In this document: positions 16,895-24,975 of the stretch, in pieces
How positions within the stretch are numbered: position 1 is the first letter of the stretch
Layout of the letters: each line of letters begins with the position of its first letter
Source of the DNA: Rhodanobacter sp. OK091
GTDB lineage: Bacteria; Pseudomonadota; Gammaproteobacteria; Xanthomonadales; Rhodanobacteraceae
Reading direction: 5' to 3'
Assembly: GCF_900142825.1 (NCBI RefSeq)
Contig: NZ_FRCH01000003.1
Span: forward strand, 248,001-312,000
Length of the DNA: 64,000 bases
Made by a program: the position numbers and the translations under genes
The notes under the pieces: model-generated
Databases searched by the model: none
Told to the model about the DNA's origin: nothing
The model's input: only the letters and a program-made list of their open reading frames with translations

Positions 16895-17392
16895 TCAGAT
16901 CAGCCCGCGCTCCTGCAGAAACTTCAGCGCTTCGCCTGCATCCTGTTCGAACCACGCACGCGTCGACCCGAGCCGGAACGAATAGCCCCAGGCATCCATG
17001 TCGGCCATCAGCCGCGCGCGCCCCACGCCGGGCAATTGGTCAGCCAATACGATCTGCAGGTAGCAGGTAGCGTCCTCTTCCTCGATCGAATCGGTGGCGT
17101 CGGTATGGACGTCCGGACGTCTTTCCTGCGGCAGCACGATCAGGTGGCCGGCTTCGTGCAGCAGCGAATGCACCGGCGTGTCGTCGCGCGCATAGACGGT
17201 ATTGCCGATGATGCCGGCTTCCTCATCGCCCCAGAAGCTGCCGGGGATCGGCTCGCCGGCGGCCACGCGCTGCAACTGCAACCCGTGGCGGGCGAGCAGG
17301 GCGGTGGGCGCCTCGAATCCGATCTGCTCCATCCGCATCACGGTGCTGGCCGGTTTGTCGGAATCGGAAGGGGGGTAGGTGGCGGAATGCAT
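16895..17392 (-). CDS. Putative zincin-like protein with HEAGH motif
   Basis: 165-residue cytoplasmic protein without signal peptide. Residues 76-84 read SLLHEAGHL, an HExxH metalloprotease signature (His79, Glu80, His83). An acidic EEED stretch about 22 residues later (103-107) could supply the third zinc ligand, gluzincin style. A basic start and a hydrophobic ALLARHGLQLQRVAAGE stretch precede the motif. I do not recognise a named family; similar Xanthomonadales proteins are annotated hypothetical. Peptidase activity is an inference from the motif. It lies downstream of, and in the same direction as, minE but 115 bases away. Confidence 0.78.
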   Translation of the reverse strand: MHSATYPPSDSDKPASTVMRMEQIGFEAPTALLARHGLQLQRVAAGEPIPGSFWGDEEAGIIGNTVYARDDTPVHSLLHEAGHLIVLPQERRPDVHTDATDSIEEEDATCYLQIVLADQLPGVGRARLMADMDAWGYSFRLGSTRAWFEQDAGEALKFLQERGLI

Positions 17393-17507
17393 TTGCGTGC
17401 GCGCTTGGCGCAGATGATCGAGGTGGGGTATAACGCCGGGCGATGCTGGATCGCCCCGCGGACAGGCTGCAGCGATTACCGCCCAGGCCGGCCGTCCCGG
17501 CGCAGAC

Positions 17508-17804
17508 TCAACCGGTTTTGGCTTCGCTCTTGGTTTCGCTCTTGGCAGCCTGCTTGCCTTCCGGCAAGGTCACCGAGAGTTCGAGGATCTCGTGGCCGCT
17601 GTCGCGCTCGAAATTGATGTTGATCGCATCGAGGTCGACGTGAACGTATTTCTTGATCACTTCGAGCAACTCGTTACGCATCATCGGCAGGTAGTCCGGT
17701 GCGCCGCGGCTGGAACGCTCCTGTGCCACGATGATGCGCAGGCGCTCGCGGGCCACGGTGGCGGTGGCCTCCGGCTTGCGCTTCAGGAAATCAAGAATAC
17801 CCAT
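17508..17804 (-). CDS. minE: Cell division topological specificity factor MinE
   Basis: 98-residue MinE, which binds MinD at the membrane and stimulates its ATPase to drive Min oscillation. The N-terminal membrane-targeting/anti-MinCD helix (MGILDFLKRKPEATATVARERLRIIVAQER) and the topological-specificity domain (LLEVIKKYVHVDLDAININFERD) are intact. A Lys/Ser-rich tail (KQAAKSETKSEAKTG) extends the usual length slightly. The ATG at 17804 is preferred over an in-frame TTG at 17813 because GGAGG sits 9 bases upstream. Last gene of GNAT-minC-minD-minE. Confidence 0.96.
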   Translation of the reverse strand: MGILDFLKRKPEATATVARERLRIIVAQERSSRGAPDYLPMMRNELLEVIKKYVHVDLDAININFERDSGHEILELSVTLPEGKQAAKSETKSEAKTG

Positions 17805-17809
17805 CGTGA

Positions 17810-18625
17810 TCAACCTCCGAACACGCGCTGGAGAAAGCCCTTCTTGGGCACGTCGATGAAGCGCAGCGGGCGCTCCTCACCGAGGATGCGGGCCACGGTA
17901 TCGCTGTAAGCCTGACCGGCATGCGAATTGGCATCGACGATAACCGGAATGCCGTTGTTGGAAGCGGTCAGCACGTTTTCCGATTCGGGGATCACGCCGA
18001 CCACTTCGATGCCGAGGATTTCCTCGACGTCCTTGACGCTGAGCATTTCGCCGATGGCGACGCGGGCAGGGTTGTAGCGTGTCAGCAGCAAGTGCTGGGT
18101 GACCGGGCCCTCGCCGCGCTCGGCACGCCGGGTCTTGCTGGCGAGCAGGCCGAGGATGCGGTCGGAGTCACGCACCGAGGAGACTTCCGGGTTGACCACC
18201 ACGACAGCGTGATCGGCGAAGTACATCGCCAGATGCGCGCCCTTCTCGATGCCGGCCGGCGAGTCGCACACGACGTAGTCGAAGCCGTCTTCGGACAGGC
18301 CGTCGAGTACTTTCTCGACGCCTTCCTGGGTCAGCGCGTCCTTGTCGCGGGTCTGGCTGGCGGCCAGTACGTAAAGGTTGTCGTGGCGCTTGTCCTTGAT
18401 CAGCGACTGTTTCAGCGTGGCTTCGCCGTGCACGACATTGACGAAGTCGTACACCACGCGCCGTTCGCAGCCCATGATCAGGTCGAGGTTGCGCAAGCCG
18501 ACGTCGAAATCGATCACGGCGACTTTTTTCCCGGCCATCGCCAGGCCGGTGGCGAGCGAGGCGCTGGTCGTCGTCTTGCCGACGCCGCCTTTGCCTGAGG
18601 TGACAACGATAATCTCAGCAGTCAA
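17810..18625 (-). CDS. minD: Septum site-determining ATPase MinD
   Basis: 271-residue deviant Walker-A ATPase that recruits MinC to the membrane. The P-loop SGKGGVGKT (10-18) has the signature lysine, VIDFDVGLRNLDLIMG and DSPAGIEKGA follow, and the C-terminal amphipathic membrane-targeting helix is KKGFLQRVFGG. The start codon is TTG at 18625 with GGAGA seven bases upstream; there is no ATG or GTG near the conserved N-terminus, so the weak start appears real. It begins 37 bases after minC and ends 5 bases before minE. Confidence 0.97.
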   Translation of the reverse strand: MTAEIIVVTSGKGGVGKTTTSASLATGLAMAGKKVAVIDFDVGLRNLDLIMGCERRVVYDFVNVVHGEATLKQSLIKDKRHDNLYVLAASQTRDKDALTQEGVEKVLDGLSEDGFDYVVCDSPAGIEKGAHLAMYFADHAVVVVNPEVSSVRDSDRILGLLASKTRRAERGEGPVTQHLLLTRYNPARVAIGEMLSVKDVEEILGIEVVGVIPESENVLTASNNGIPVIVDANSHAGQAYSDTVARILGEERPLRFIDVPKKGFLQRVFGG

Positions 18626-18662
18626 GGGCCCATCTCCGCATGATTGTTCTTGTTGTAAGTGA

Positions 18663-19436
18663 TCACAGCTTGGCGATCATCAGCTTTTCACCATCGAGCC
18701 AGCATTGCACGGACTGGCCTTCGAGGTTGTCAGGAATCTGTTCGAACACGCGATATTGCCCGGCAATCGCCACAAGTTCAGCGCGGAAATCGGACACGAA
18801 GATGCGTGCCTTCTGGTCGCCCTGCGCGCCAGCCATGGCGCGCCCGCGCAAGCCGCCGTAGATGTGGATGTTGCCGTCGGCGATCACCTCGGCGCCGTTG
18901 GCGATGGCGCCGGTGACGATCAGGTCGCGGTCGCGCGCATAGACCTGCTGGCCCGAACGCACCGAACCGGCATGGTGCTGGGCACCTTGCATGCTGCCGG
19001 GAGGCGGCGCGGACAGGATCGGCTCGCGCTGCACCGATGGAGCGGCCGGTTCGGCTTGCCTGGCCGATTCGGCGGCGACCGGACCGCTGTTGACCGGCTC
19101 ATAGGCGGCGCGAAACTTGGCGATCAGCGGCAACCCCATGCGCTTGGCCAGTGCTTCGGTCTCGCTGGTGCCATAGGCCAGGCCCACCGGCAGCATGCCG
19201 GCGCTGCGCACGGCTTCGAGCAGCGCGTCGACGGCGCCGTCATCGGGCAGGTCGAGCAGGTGGCTCAGGTCCAGCACCACCGCGGCACGGGCAAACATCT
19301 GCGGCGCGGCACGCACGCGGCGTTCCAGTTCATCGCACAGTGCGGCGGCGTCGACCCGGCGTACACGCACACAGGCAATACCGACCTGGCCGAAGCGCAA
19401 GTCACAGGCGTCGGTTGTCTCGATTTTTGCATTCAT
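18663..19436 (-). CDS. minC: Septum site-determining inhibitor MinC
   Basis: 257-residue FtsZ polymerisation inhibitor. The N-terminal domain (about 1-110, with LVIVLDLSHLL-like AAVVLDLSHLLDLPDD) inhibits FtsZ. A Pro/Ala/Ser linker (120-150) leads to the C-terminal beta-helix dimerisation domain that binds MinD (RSGQQVYARDRDLIVTGAIANGAEVIADGNIHIYGGLRGRAMAG). The ATG at 19436 overlaps the stop of the upstream GNAT gene as ATGA, placing the acetyltransferase in the min operon. Confidence 0.96.
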   Translation of the reverse strand: MNAKIETTDACDLRFGQVGIACVRVRRVDAAALCDELERRVRAAPQMFARAAVVLDLSHLLDLPDDGAVDALLEAVRSAGMLPVGLAYGTSETEALAKRMGLPLIAKFRAAYEPVNSGPVAAESARQAEPAAPSVQREPILSAPPPGSMQGAQHHAGSVRSGQQVYARDRDLIVTGAIANGAEVIADGNIHIYGGLRGRAMAGAQGDQKARIFVSDFRAELVAIAGQYRVFEQIPDNLEGQSVQCWLDGEKLMIAKL

Positions 19437-20053
19437 GGACGCCGCTCTCCAGCGAGGCGGCGTGGGGAAGAATCATGCAGGAAAGGGCGTTCGCGCTCGG
19501 CCAGCCACGGCACATCCGGCAGGCCACCATGCTCGAGCCAGGTGTCGCGCACATAGGCGTAGCTGGGCAGATCGCGGGCCAGCAGGCTGACCTGCGGGCC
19601 GTGTTCACCCATGCGCTGCTGGCCGACTTCCTGGAATCCGTAGGTGCCGTGGAACAGCACCACCACGTCGTCGCGTGGCTCCAGGAACACTTCGCAGGCG
19701 AGCAGCGGCACACGCACTTCGGCGTAGCTGTGCACGTCACAATAGAAGATCCGGCCCAGGCCATGACGCCGGTAGGCGTTCGCGATCACGATGCGGTCGA
19801 TGTAGACGAACTGCGGGTAATGTTCGGCGAACCAGCGGTAGTTGGGACTTTCGTAATTGCCGCCTTCGCGCAGCGCGATCAGGAAGCCGGCCAGGTGGCC
19901 GTCGATTTCGGCCACGCGAAAATACTCGGCGTGCTCGTAGAAGTAGCGCAACTGGCTGGCGTCGAGGGCGAGGATGGAGCGACCGGCGGCGTTGTTGAGC
20001 GCCAGTACGGCATCCAGGTCGTGCTCGCACACGTCGCGGATGGCAAGGGCCAT
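19433..20053 (-). CDS. GNAT family acetyltransferase at head of the min operon
   Basis: 206-residue acetyltransferase with RDVCEHDLDAVLALNNAA at the N-terminus and the acetyl-CoA loop IDRIVIANAYRRHGLGRIFYCDV, followed by EVFLEPRDDVVVLFHGTYGFQEVGQQ. The ATG at 20053 has GGAG seven bases upstream. It overlaps minC by four bases, so it is the first gene of a four-gene unit with minCDE. Substrate unknown. Whether it modifies a division protein or is simply co-transcribed cannot be said. Confidence 0.88.
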   Translation of the reverse strand: MALAIRDVCEHDLDAVLALNNAAGRSILALDASQLRYFYEHAEYFRVAEIDGHLAGFLIALREGGNYESPNYRWFAEHYPQFVYIDRIVIANAYRRHGLGRIFYCDVHSYAEVRVPLLACEVFLEPRDDVVVLFHGTYGFQEVGQQRMGEHGPQVSLLARDLPSYAYVRDTWLEHGGLPDVPWLAERERPFLHDSSPRRLAGERRP

Positions 20054-20137
20054 TCGTTGCTCCGCAATGATGGATTCGGGAACAAGGTCGACCAGCGGCC
20101 TTGCACAATGGTTCATTATGACATGCGGCCGTGCCCC

Positions 20138-20162
20138 TTACATCTCGCGATGGCACATGTAA
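20138..20162. promoter_or_regulatory. Inverted repeat TTACAT-N13-ATGTAA upstream of the histidine kinase gene
   Basis: Perfect six-base arms, 20138-20143 and 20157-20162, lie in the 147-bp gap between the divergent GNAT-min operon and the sensor kinase gene. A 25-bp dyad of this size would suit a dimeric response regulator. Operator function is inferred only. Confidence 0.3.
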
Positions 20163-20200
20163 AAGCTTCGTAAAACGGCAAGCTGCGGACGCCGCCGTCC

Positions 20201-21475
20201 ATGACTTCTCGCGCATTGCGTGAAACGCCCGCACGCCCAATGATGCGGGGTATGCGCTGGCCCTTCTTCAATCACATCCGCCTGTTCCGCTACGCGGGCT
20301 TCTTTACCTATCTGTCGGCCGGCACGCCGTTGATTCCCTATTGGATCACCGAGCGGTTCGATCAGCTGCATCGCCCGAACTTCTCGTTGCTTCTTTGGAC
20401 ACTGTGCTACCTGATCTTCGGCCTGATGTACTGGATGCTGACCGAGAACCTGGGTTCGCGCCGCTATCCGGTTCTGAAGCTGCTGGGACTGGCTTTGATG
20501 ACGGCAGCCGCCATGGCGGTAGGCTGGTACAGCCACAGCGGGCTTTCGGCCATGCTGATGGTGGTCGTCTCGCTGGTGCTGCCGTGGTTGCTGCCGTTCT
20601 GGCCGGGTGTTTTCTGGCTGGTACTGCAGCACCTGACTCTGGTGGCGATTTTTGTCACGTTCCCGGAATACGACCACAGCGTGATGGTCAGTTTCCTGCA
20701 GGCCAGTCTGTACCTGGGCATTTCGGTACTGGTTTTCATCACTTCGACGGTGGCGAGCCAGCAGGCCGAGCAACGCGAGGCGCAGCGGCGGTTGAATTCC
20801 GAGCTGCGCGCCACCCGGGCCTTGCTGGCCGAGTCCAGCCGCATCGCCGAACGCATGCGCATCGCGCGCGACCTGCACGATCTGATCGGTCATCACCTGA
20901 CCGCGCTGAGTCTGAATCTGGAAGTGGCCAGCCACCTCACCAACGAGGCGGCCGGCGCGCATGTGCGCAAGGCGCAGAGCACCGCCAAGCTGCTGCTGGC
21001 GGATGTGCGTGAGGTGGTCAGCGAGTTGCGCCAGGACGATGCGATCGATCTGACCCAGGCGTTGCGCAGTCTCACCGAAGGCGTGCCCGGCTTGAGCGTG
21101 CACGTGGTCATGCCGCCGCGTTTCAGCGTCGAGGACCCGCGCCGGGCGCAGGTGCTGCTGCGCTGCGCGCAGGAAATCATCACCAATACCGCCAAGCATG
21201 CCGGCGCGCGCAATCTGTGGCTCAACTTTGCCTACGCCGGAGAAAGCCTGCTGGGCTTGCATGCGCGCGATGATGGTCGCGGCGCCGAGCGGGTCGAGCC
21301 GGGCAATGGCCTGTCCGGCATGCGCGAACGTCTGACCGAATTCGGCGGTAGTGTGACGCTGGAAACCGGCCCGAACCAAGGCTTCGCGTTGACCGTGCGA
21401 TTGCCGCTGGGCGAGCACTCCGCGCTGGCGCACGCGCCGTCGCGATTTGAACCGCCAGCGCTGAATGTGTCGTAA
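20201..21475 (+). CDS. Sensor histidine kinase, DesK/NarL-type (HisKA_3)
   Basis: About 424 residues, depending on start (in-frame ATGs also at 20240 and 20252; no good ribosome-binding site decides). Five to six membrane helices occupy residues 30-185, then a dimerisation domain with the HisKA_3 phosphoacceptor motif ARDLHDLIGHHLT (His226), and an ATPase domain with ITNTAKHAGA (N box) and ARDDGRGAE..GNGLSGMRERL (G boxes). DesK-like sensors read membrane state. Paired with the LuxR-type regulator 106 bases downstream. No extracytoplasmic sensor domain is visible, so the signal probably acts within the membrane. Confidence 0.9.
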   Translation: MTSRALRETPARPMMRGMRWPFFNHIRLFRYAGFFTYLSAGTPLIPYWITERFDQLHRPNFSLLLWTLCYLIFGLMYWMLTENLGSRRYPVLKLLGLALMTAAAMAVGWYSHSGLSAMLMVVVSLVLPWLLPFWPGVFWLVLQHLTLVAIFVTFPEYDHSVMVSFLQASLYLGISVLVFITSTVASQQAEQREAQRRLNSELRATRALLAESSRIAERMRIARDLHDLIGHHLTALSLNLEVASHLTNEAAGAHVRKAQSTAKLLLADVREVVSELRQDDAIDLTQALRSLTEGVPGLSVHVVMPPRFSVEDPRRAQVLLRCAQEIITNTAKHAGARNLWLNFAYAGESLLGLHARDDGRGAERVEPGNGLSGMRERLTEFGGSVTLETGPNQGFALTVRLPLGEHSALAHAPSRFEPPALNVS

Positions 21476-21581
21476 TCTTGGTGGTTCGCGCCGGCGTGCG
21501 AGAATGCGCCATCGTCGGGAGCGGCTTGCGTTTGCCGGTTCCAGTGCCACTGCCTGAGTCACGTTTGTCCGAGGATTCGCG

Positions 21582-22223
21582 ATGATTTCCGTTTGTCTCG
21601 TCGACGACCAGAATCTGGTGCGCCAGGGGGTTCGTTCGCTGCTCGATCTGGCTGAGGATATCCGGGTGGTGGCCGAGTGCGCCGACGGCGCACAGGCTGT
21701 GCAGGACATTCCGCGGATCAAGCCCGATGTGGTGCTGCTGGACCTGCGCATGCCGAACATGAGCGGGTTGGAAGTGCTGCAGGCGCTTTCCGCACGCAAT
21801 GAACTGCCGCCGACCATCATCCTCACCACCTTCGACGACGATCAGCTGGTACTGCAAGGCCTCAAGGCCGGTGCGCGCGGCTATCTGCTCAAGGATGTCT
21901 CACTGGAACAACTGGTGGAAGCCGTGCGCATGGTGGCCGCCGGCGGTTCGCTGGTGGCGCCGATGGTCACCCAGCGCCTGATGGCCGGCGTGGCGCGGAT
22001 GCAGAACCATTTCACCAGTCTGGAGCAGCCCGATCCGCTGACCGAACGCGAGACCGAGATCCTGCGCCTGCTTTCCGGCGGCTACAGCAACAAGGAAATC
22101 GCCAACTCGCTGAAGGTCGCCGAGGGCACGGTGAAAAATCACGTTTCCAACATCCTGTCCAAACTGGGTGTGCGCGATCGCACCCGCGCGGTCCTGAAGG
22201 CGCTGGAGATGGGCATCGTTTGA
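21582..22223 (+). CDS. LuxR/NarL-family response regulator, DesR-like
   Basis: 213-residue two-domain regulator. The receiver domain has acidic pocket Asp8-Asp9, phosphoacceptor Asp54 (DVVLLDLRMPNM) and the KDVS lysine after GARGYLL. The C-terminal GerE helix-turn-helix is LTERETEILRLLSGGYSNKEIANSLKVAEGTVKNHVSNILSKLGV. It is the evident partner of the DesK-like kinase. Target genes are not shown by the sequence. The SRPBCC protein gene downstream and the TTACAT dyad upstream are candidates to test. Confidence 0.94.
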   Translation: MISVCLVDDQNLVRQGVRSLLDLAEDIRVVAECADGAQAVQDIPRIKPDVVLLDLRMPNMSGLEVLQALSARNELPPTIILTTFDDDQLVLQGLKAGARGYLLKDVSLEQLVEAVRMVAAGGSLVAPMVTQRLMAGVARMQNHFTSLEQPDPLTERETEILRLLSGGYSNKEIANSLKVAEGTVKNHVSNILSKLGVRDRTRAVLKALEMGIV

Positions 22224-22454
22224 GCCCGTCAGGGGCCTGACCGGTTACGCACCATGGCCGTCGGGCGCCGCGCCGCTGCTCGTTTTTTGGCCGTCCGGCT
22301 GTGCCGGCGTCAGCGGATAGCGTTCCAGCCCGCGAGCAAGTAACATCCGTAGCTTCGGCGTTTGCCGACCCCCTGTCACGGTCCCGCGGAGACCCGCGCG
22401 GCGGCTGGGGCGACATCTTAGGTTTGGCGTAAAGACGCTTCGGAGAACTCTGGA

Positions 22455-23825
22455 ATGATGCGTGTCTTTGAATTTCTTGTTGCCCTGGTCATCGTTGCGG
22501 CACTCGGTGTCCTGGCGGCTGTAGTCATGCCCGGCAGTGGTCATGTGGAACGCGCGCTGGTCGTCGGCAAGGACATGCGGCAGGTCTATGACATGCTCGA
22601 CAATTTTCGCCGGCTGCCCGACTACTCGGTGCTGCGTTCGCTCGACAAGGACGTGCAGTTCAATTTTTCCGGCAAGGCCTACGGCCCGGGTGCCGAAGTC
22701 AGCTGGGTCAGCACCGATCTCAAGCTCGGCAATGGCGGCCTGACCATCGCCAGCGCCACGCCGGAATTCGACAAGATCAACAACAACACCAAGAACGCCA
22801 GCATCGTCTGGAACCTGGATAACAGCTGGCGCGGCCTGGACAAGCATTTCACGCTGGACCTGGAGCGTCAGGGCAGTCGTGGGCAATTGACCCAGGTCAC
22901 CTGGTCGTATGACGTGTCCTATGGCTGGAACCTGGTCAACCGGTTCGCCAACCTGTACATCCATGGCGATCCCGACTCGTTCATCCAGTTCAGTCTCAAC
23001 AACCTGCAGAACGTGCTGGCCGGTGTGCCGAACATCGACTACAGCCAGCTGATCCCGTCCATCGAGCAGACCCAGCCGACCCCGGTGCTGCTGGTGTCCA
23101 CCTCGATCGAGCGCAAGGAAGGGCTGGAAGGCCTGGACGACGCCGTCGCCAAGGCCACCACCGAGATTCAGGCTGCGGCCAAGAAGCTGGGCGTGAACGT
23201 GACTGGCCCGCGCATCCTGATCACCACCAACTATGGCGACCAGACCTACACCTTCGATGTGGCACTGCCGATCGATTCCAGCACGCTGACCGTCAATGGC
23301 CAGAGCGTGCAGCTGACCGCGGCAACCCCGCCGTCGCTGGACACCAGTGCACCGGCAGAAGCCGGTACCGCAGCCGCTGCCGCCTCGGACAACGTGGCCG
23401 TGGGCAGCCGCGATCGTTACGGCCGCGTGGCGGTGGATGGCAACGTGCGCGCCACGCTGGCGTTTGGCGGTGCAGCGCTCAAAGGCGTCTGGAATGGCAC
23501 TTTCGCGGGTGTGCCGCAGACGCGCGACATGCTCAAGGCCTATGCGCAGACCCATGGCTACAAGTTCGACGACGTGGTCAACCGCGCCTACGACATCGTG
23601 GCGAAGCCGGAAGTGAAGGACGCCAGCGGCAACATCACGGCGTACGCGAAGTACAACGTATACCTGCCGATCAGCAATGCGCCGGAAAAGACCCCGGAGC
23701 AGGAAGCTGGCCTGCAGCCACCGTCGCTTGACGATGGCACTCAGACACCGGCGGCCTCGGGTTCGGCGCCGGCTCCGGCCGGCACGGCGGCAGCGCCGGC
23801 CGCGGGCGCCAGCGCCGGCAAATAA
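22455..23825 (+). CDS. Membrane-anchored SRPBCC (polyketide cyclase/dehydrase-like) protein
   Basis: 456 residues. An N-terminal hydrophobic segment (FEFLVALVIVAALGVLAAVVM) anchors or exports the protein. Residues about 30-180 look like an SRPBCC lipid-binding domain (HVERALVVGKDMRQVYDMLDNFRRLPDYS, then VSWVSTDLKLGNGG). A second domain about 210-420 resembles a GyrI/AraC effector-binding module (VLLVSTSIERKEGLEGL, KLGVNVTGPRI, DVALPID). The C-terminus is a 50-residue Ala/Pro linker. GGAGA precedes the ATG; a second ATG follows immediately. Ligand unknown. A strong terminator follows. Confidence 0.8.
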   Translation: MMRVFEFLVALVIVAALGVLAAVVMPGSGHVERALVVGKDMRQVYDMLDNFRRLPDYSVLRSLDKDVQFNFSGKAYGPGAEVSWVSTDLKLGNGGLTIASATPEFDKINNNTKNASIVWNLDNSWRGLDKHFTLDLERQGSRGQLTQVTWSYDVSYGWNLVNRFANLYIHGDPDSFIQFSLNNLQNVLAGVPNIDYSQLIPSIEQTQPTPVLLVSTSIERKEGLEGLDDAVAKATTEIQAAAKKLGVNVTGPRILITTNYGDQTYTFDVALPIDSSTLTVNGQSVQLTAATPPSLDTSAPAEAGTAAAAASDNVAVGSRDRYGRVAVDGNVRATLAFGGAALKGVWNGTFAGVPQTRDMLKAYAQTHGYKFDDVVNRAYDIVAKPEVKDASGNITAYAKYNVYLPISNAPEKTPEQEAGLQPPSLDDGTQTPAASGSAPAPAGTAAAPAAGASAGK

Positions 23826-23854
23826 GCCGACCGCGGACTGTGCAGTACGGCAAG

Positions 23855-23890
23855 AGGCCCTTCCACCAAGGAAGGGCCTTTTCTTTTTCG
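23855..23890 (+). terminator. Rho-independent terminator after the SRPBCC gene
   Basis: A 10-bp stem AGGCCCTTCC/GGAAGGGCCT (23855-23864 and 23870-23879) with a 5-base loop is followed by TTTTCTTTTTC. It is a textbook intrinsic terminator 30 bases after the stop codon. Confidence 0.93.
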
Positions 23891-24030
23891 GTGGCGGCAG
23901 CCGGCGACCCGGACGCAGGGGGCCGGCGCATGGGCCACGCCGAACTTTGTCGATGTCTTGCGGTACATTGCAGGGCGATCGGCGGTGTCACCTGCCAGCG
24001 CTCGATGCCCGTCACAGCCCGTCACCGGAC

Positions 24031-24975
24031 ATGATCGAAACCGACCAGCTCACCCGATGTTATGGCAACCTGACCGCCGTGGATGCGCTGAGCATTCGTG
24101 TCGAACCCGGCCAGGTGCTGGGTCTGTTAGGCCCCAACGGCGCCGGCAAATCCACCGCCATGCGCATGATCGCGGGGTTTCTGGTACCCACTTCGGGTAC
24201 TGCGCGGGTGTGCGGCCATGACGTCAGCCGCGAACCGCTGAAGGCGAAGCGCGCCCTCGGCTACCTGCCCGAGGGCGCACCGAGCTACGGCGAGATGACG
24301 GTGCGCGAATTCCTGCAATTCATCGTCCGCATGCGCGGGTTCAAGCCGGATGCCGGCTATCGGCGTTTCGATGCGGTGGTGCAGCAGTTGCAGCTGGAGG
24401 AAGTGCTGGAGCTGTGCATCGACACGTTGTCGAAGGGCCTGCGCCGCCGTGTCGGACTGGCCCAGGCGATCCTGCACGATCCGCCGGTGCTGATGCTGGA
24501 CGAGCCTACCGACGGCCTTGATCCGAACCAGAAGCACGCGGTGCGTCAGCTGATCGACGTGATGGCGCGCGAACGCACGATCCTGATCTCCACTCATTTG
24601 CTGGAGGAGGTGCATGCGCTGTGCAATCGGGTGGTGATCATCGCCCGCGGCAAGCTGCTGGCCGATGCCACGCCGGCCGAACTGGAGGCGCGCTCGCGCT
24701 ATCACGGTGCCGTATCGTTCAGCGCGCCGGGCAGCGGCATGTCACAGGAGATGCTGGGCCGGTTGCCGCAGGTCGCGGCGATCGAGGTCGACCCATTGGA
24801 CGGCCGCATCACGGTGTTTCCGAAACCGGGCGAGCGCATCCTTGGGTCGGTCGAAACGCTGTTGCGCGAGCAGGGACTGGAGGTCTCGGAGATCCAGCTC
24901 GAACGTGGCCGGCTGGACGAGGTATTCCGCCAGATCACCACGGCAGACAGCGGCGCTGCCGGGAGCCCCGCATGA
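24031..24975 (+). CDS. ABC transporter ATP-binding protein, GldA-like
   Basis: 314-residue nucleotide-binding protein. Walker A is GPNGAGKS (34-41), the signature is a variant LSKGLRRRVGLAQA, and Walker B is VLMLDEPTDGLDPNQ. The C-terminal ~90 residues form the extra domain seen in GldA/NatA/CcmA-like exporters. It forms an operon with the permease (ATGA overlap at 24972) and the GldG-like gene. The in-frame upstream extension crosses the terminator of the SRPBCC gene and is rejected. GldAFG complexes serve gliding in Bacteroidetes, but relatives in other phyla are uncharacterised exporters. Confidence 0.9.
   Translation: MIETDQLTRCYGNLTAVDALSIRVEPGQVLGLLGPNGAGKSTAMRMIAGFLVPTSGTARVCGHDVSREPLKAKRALGYLPEGAPSYGEMTVREFLQFIVRMRGFKPDAGYRRFDAVVQQLQLEEVLELCIDTLSKGLRRRVGLAQAILHDPPVLMLDEPTDGLDPNQKHAVRQLIDVMARERTILISTHLLEEVHALCNRVVIIARGKLLADATPAELEARSRYHGAVSFSAPGSGMSQEMLGRLPQVAAIEVDPLDGRITVFPKPGERILGSVETLLREQGLEVSEIQLERGRLDEVFRQITTADSGAAGSPA

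Noticed and set aside
17438-17456. GGGCGAT/ATCGCCC hairpin after minE as an intrinsic terminator
   Set aside because: Short stem, no U-tract, and 51 bases from the stop; insufficient support.
20138-21829. 563-codon minus-strand frame over the kinase gene
   Set aside because: Antisense to a complete histidine kinase; composition is that of a shadow frame.
22245-23555. 436-codon minus-strand frame reaching into the 22224-22454 spacer
   Set aside because: Most of it is antisense to the SRPBCC gene. The spacer part (ending near 22245) might be a short peptide but has no ribosome-binding site or homology I recognise.
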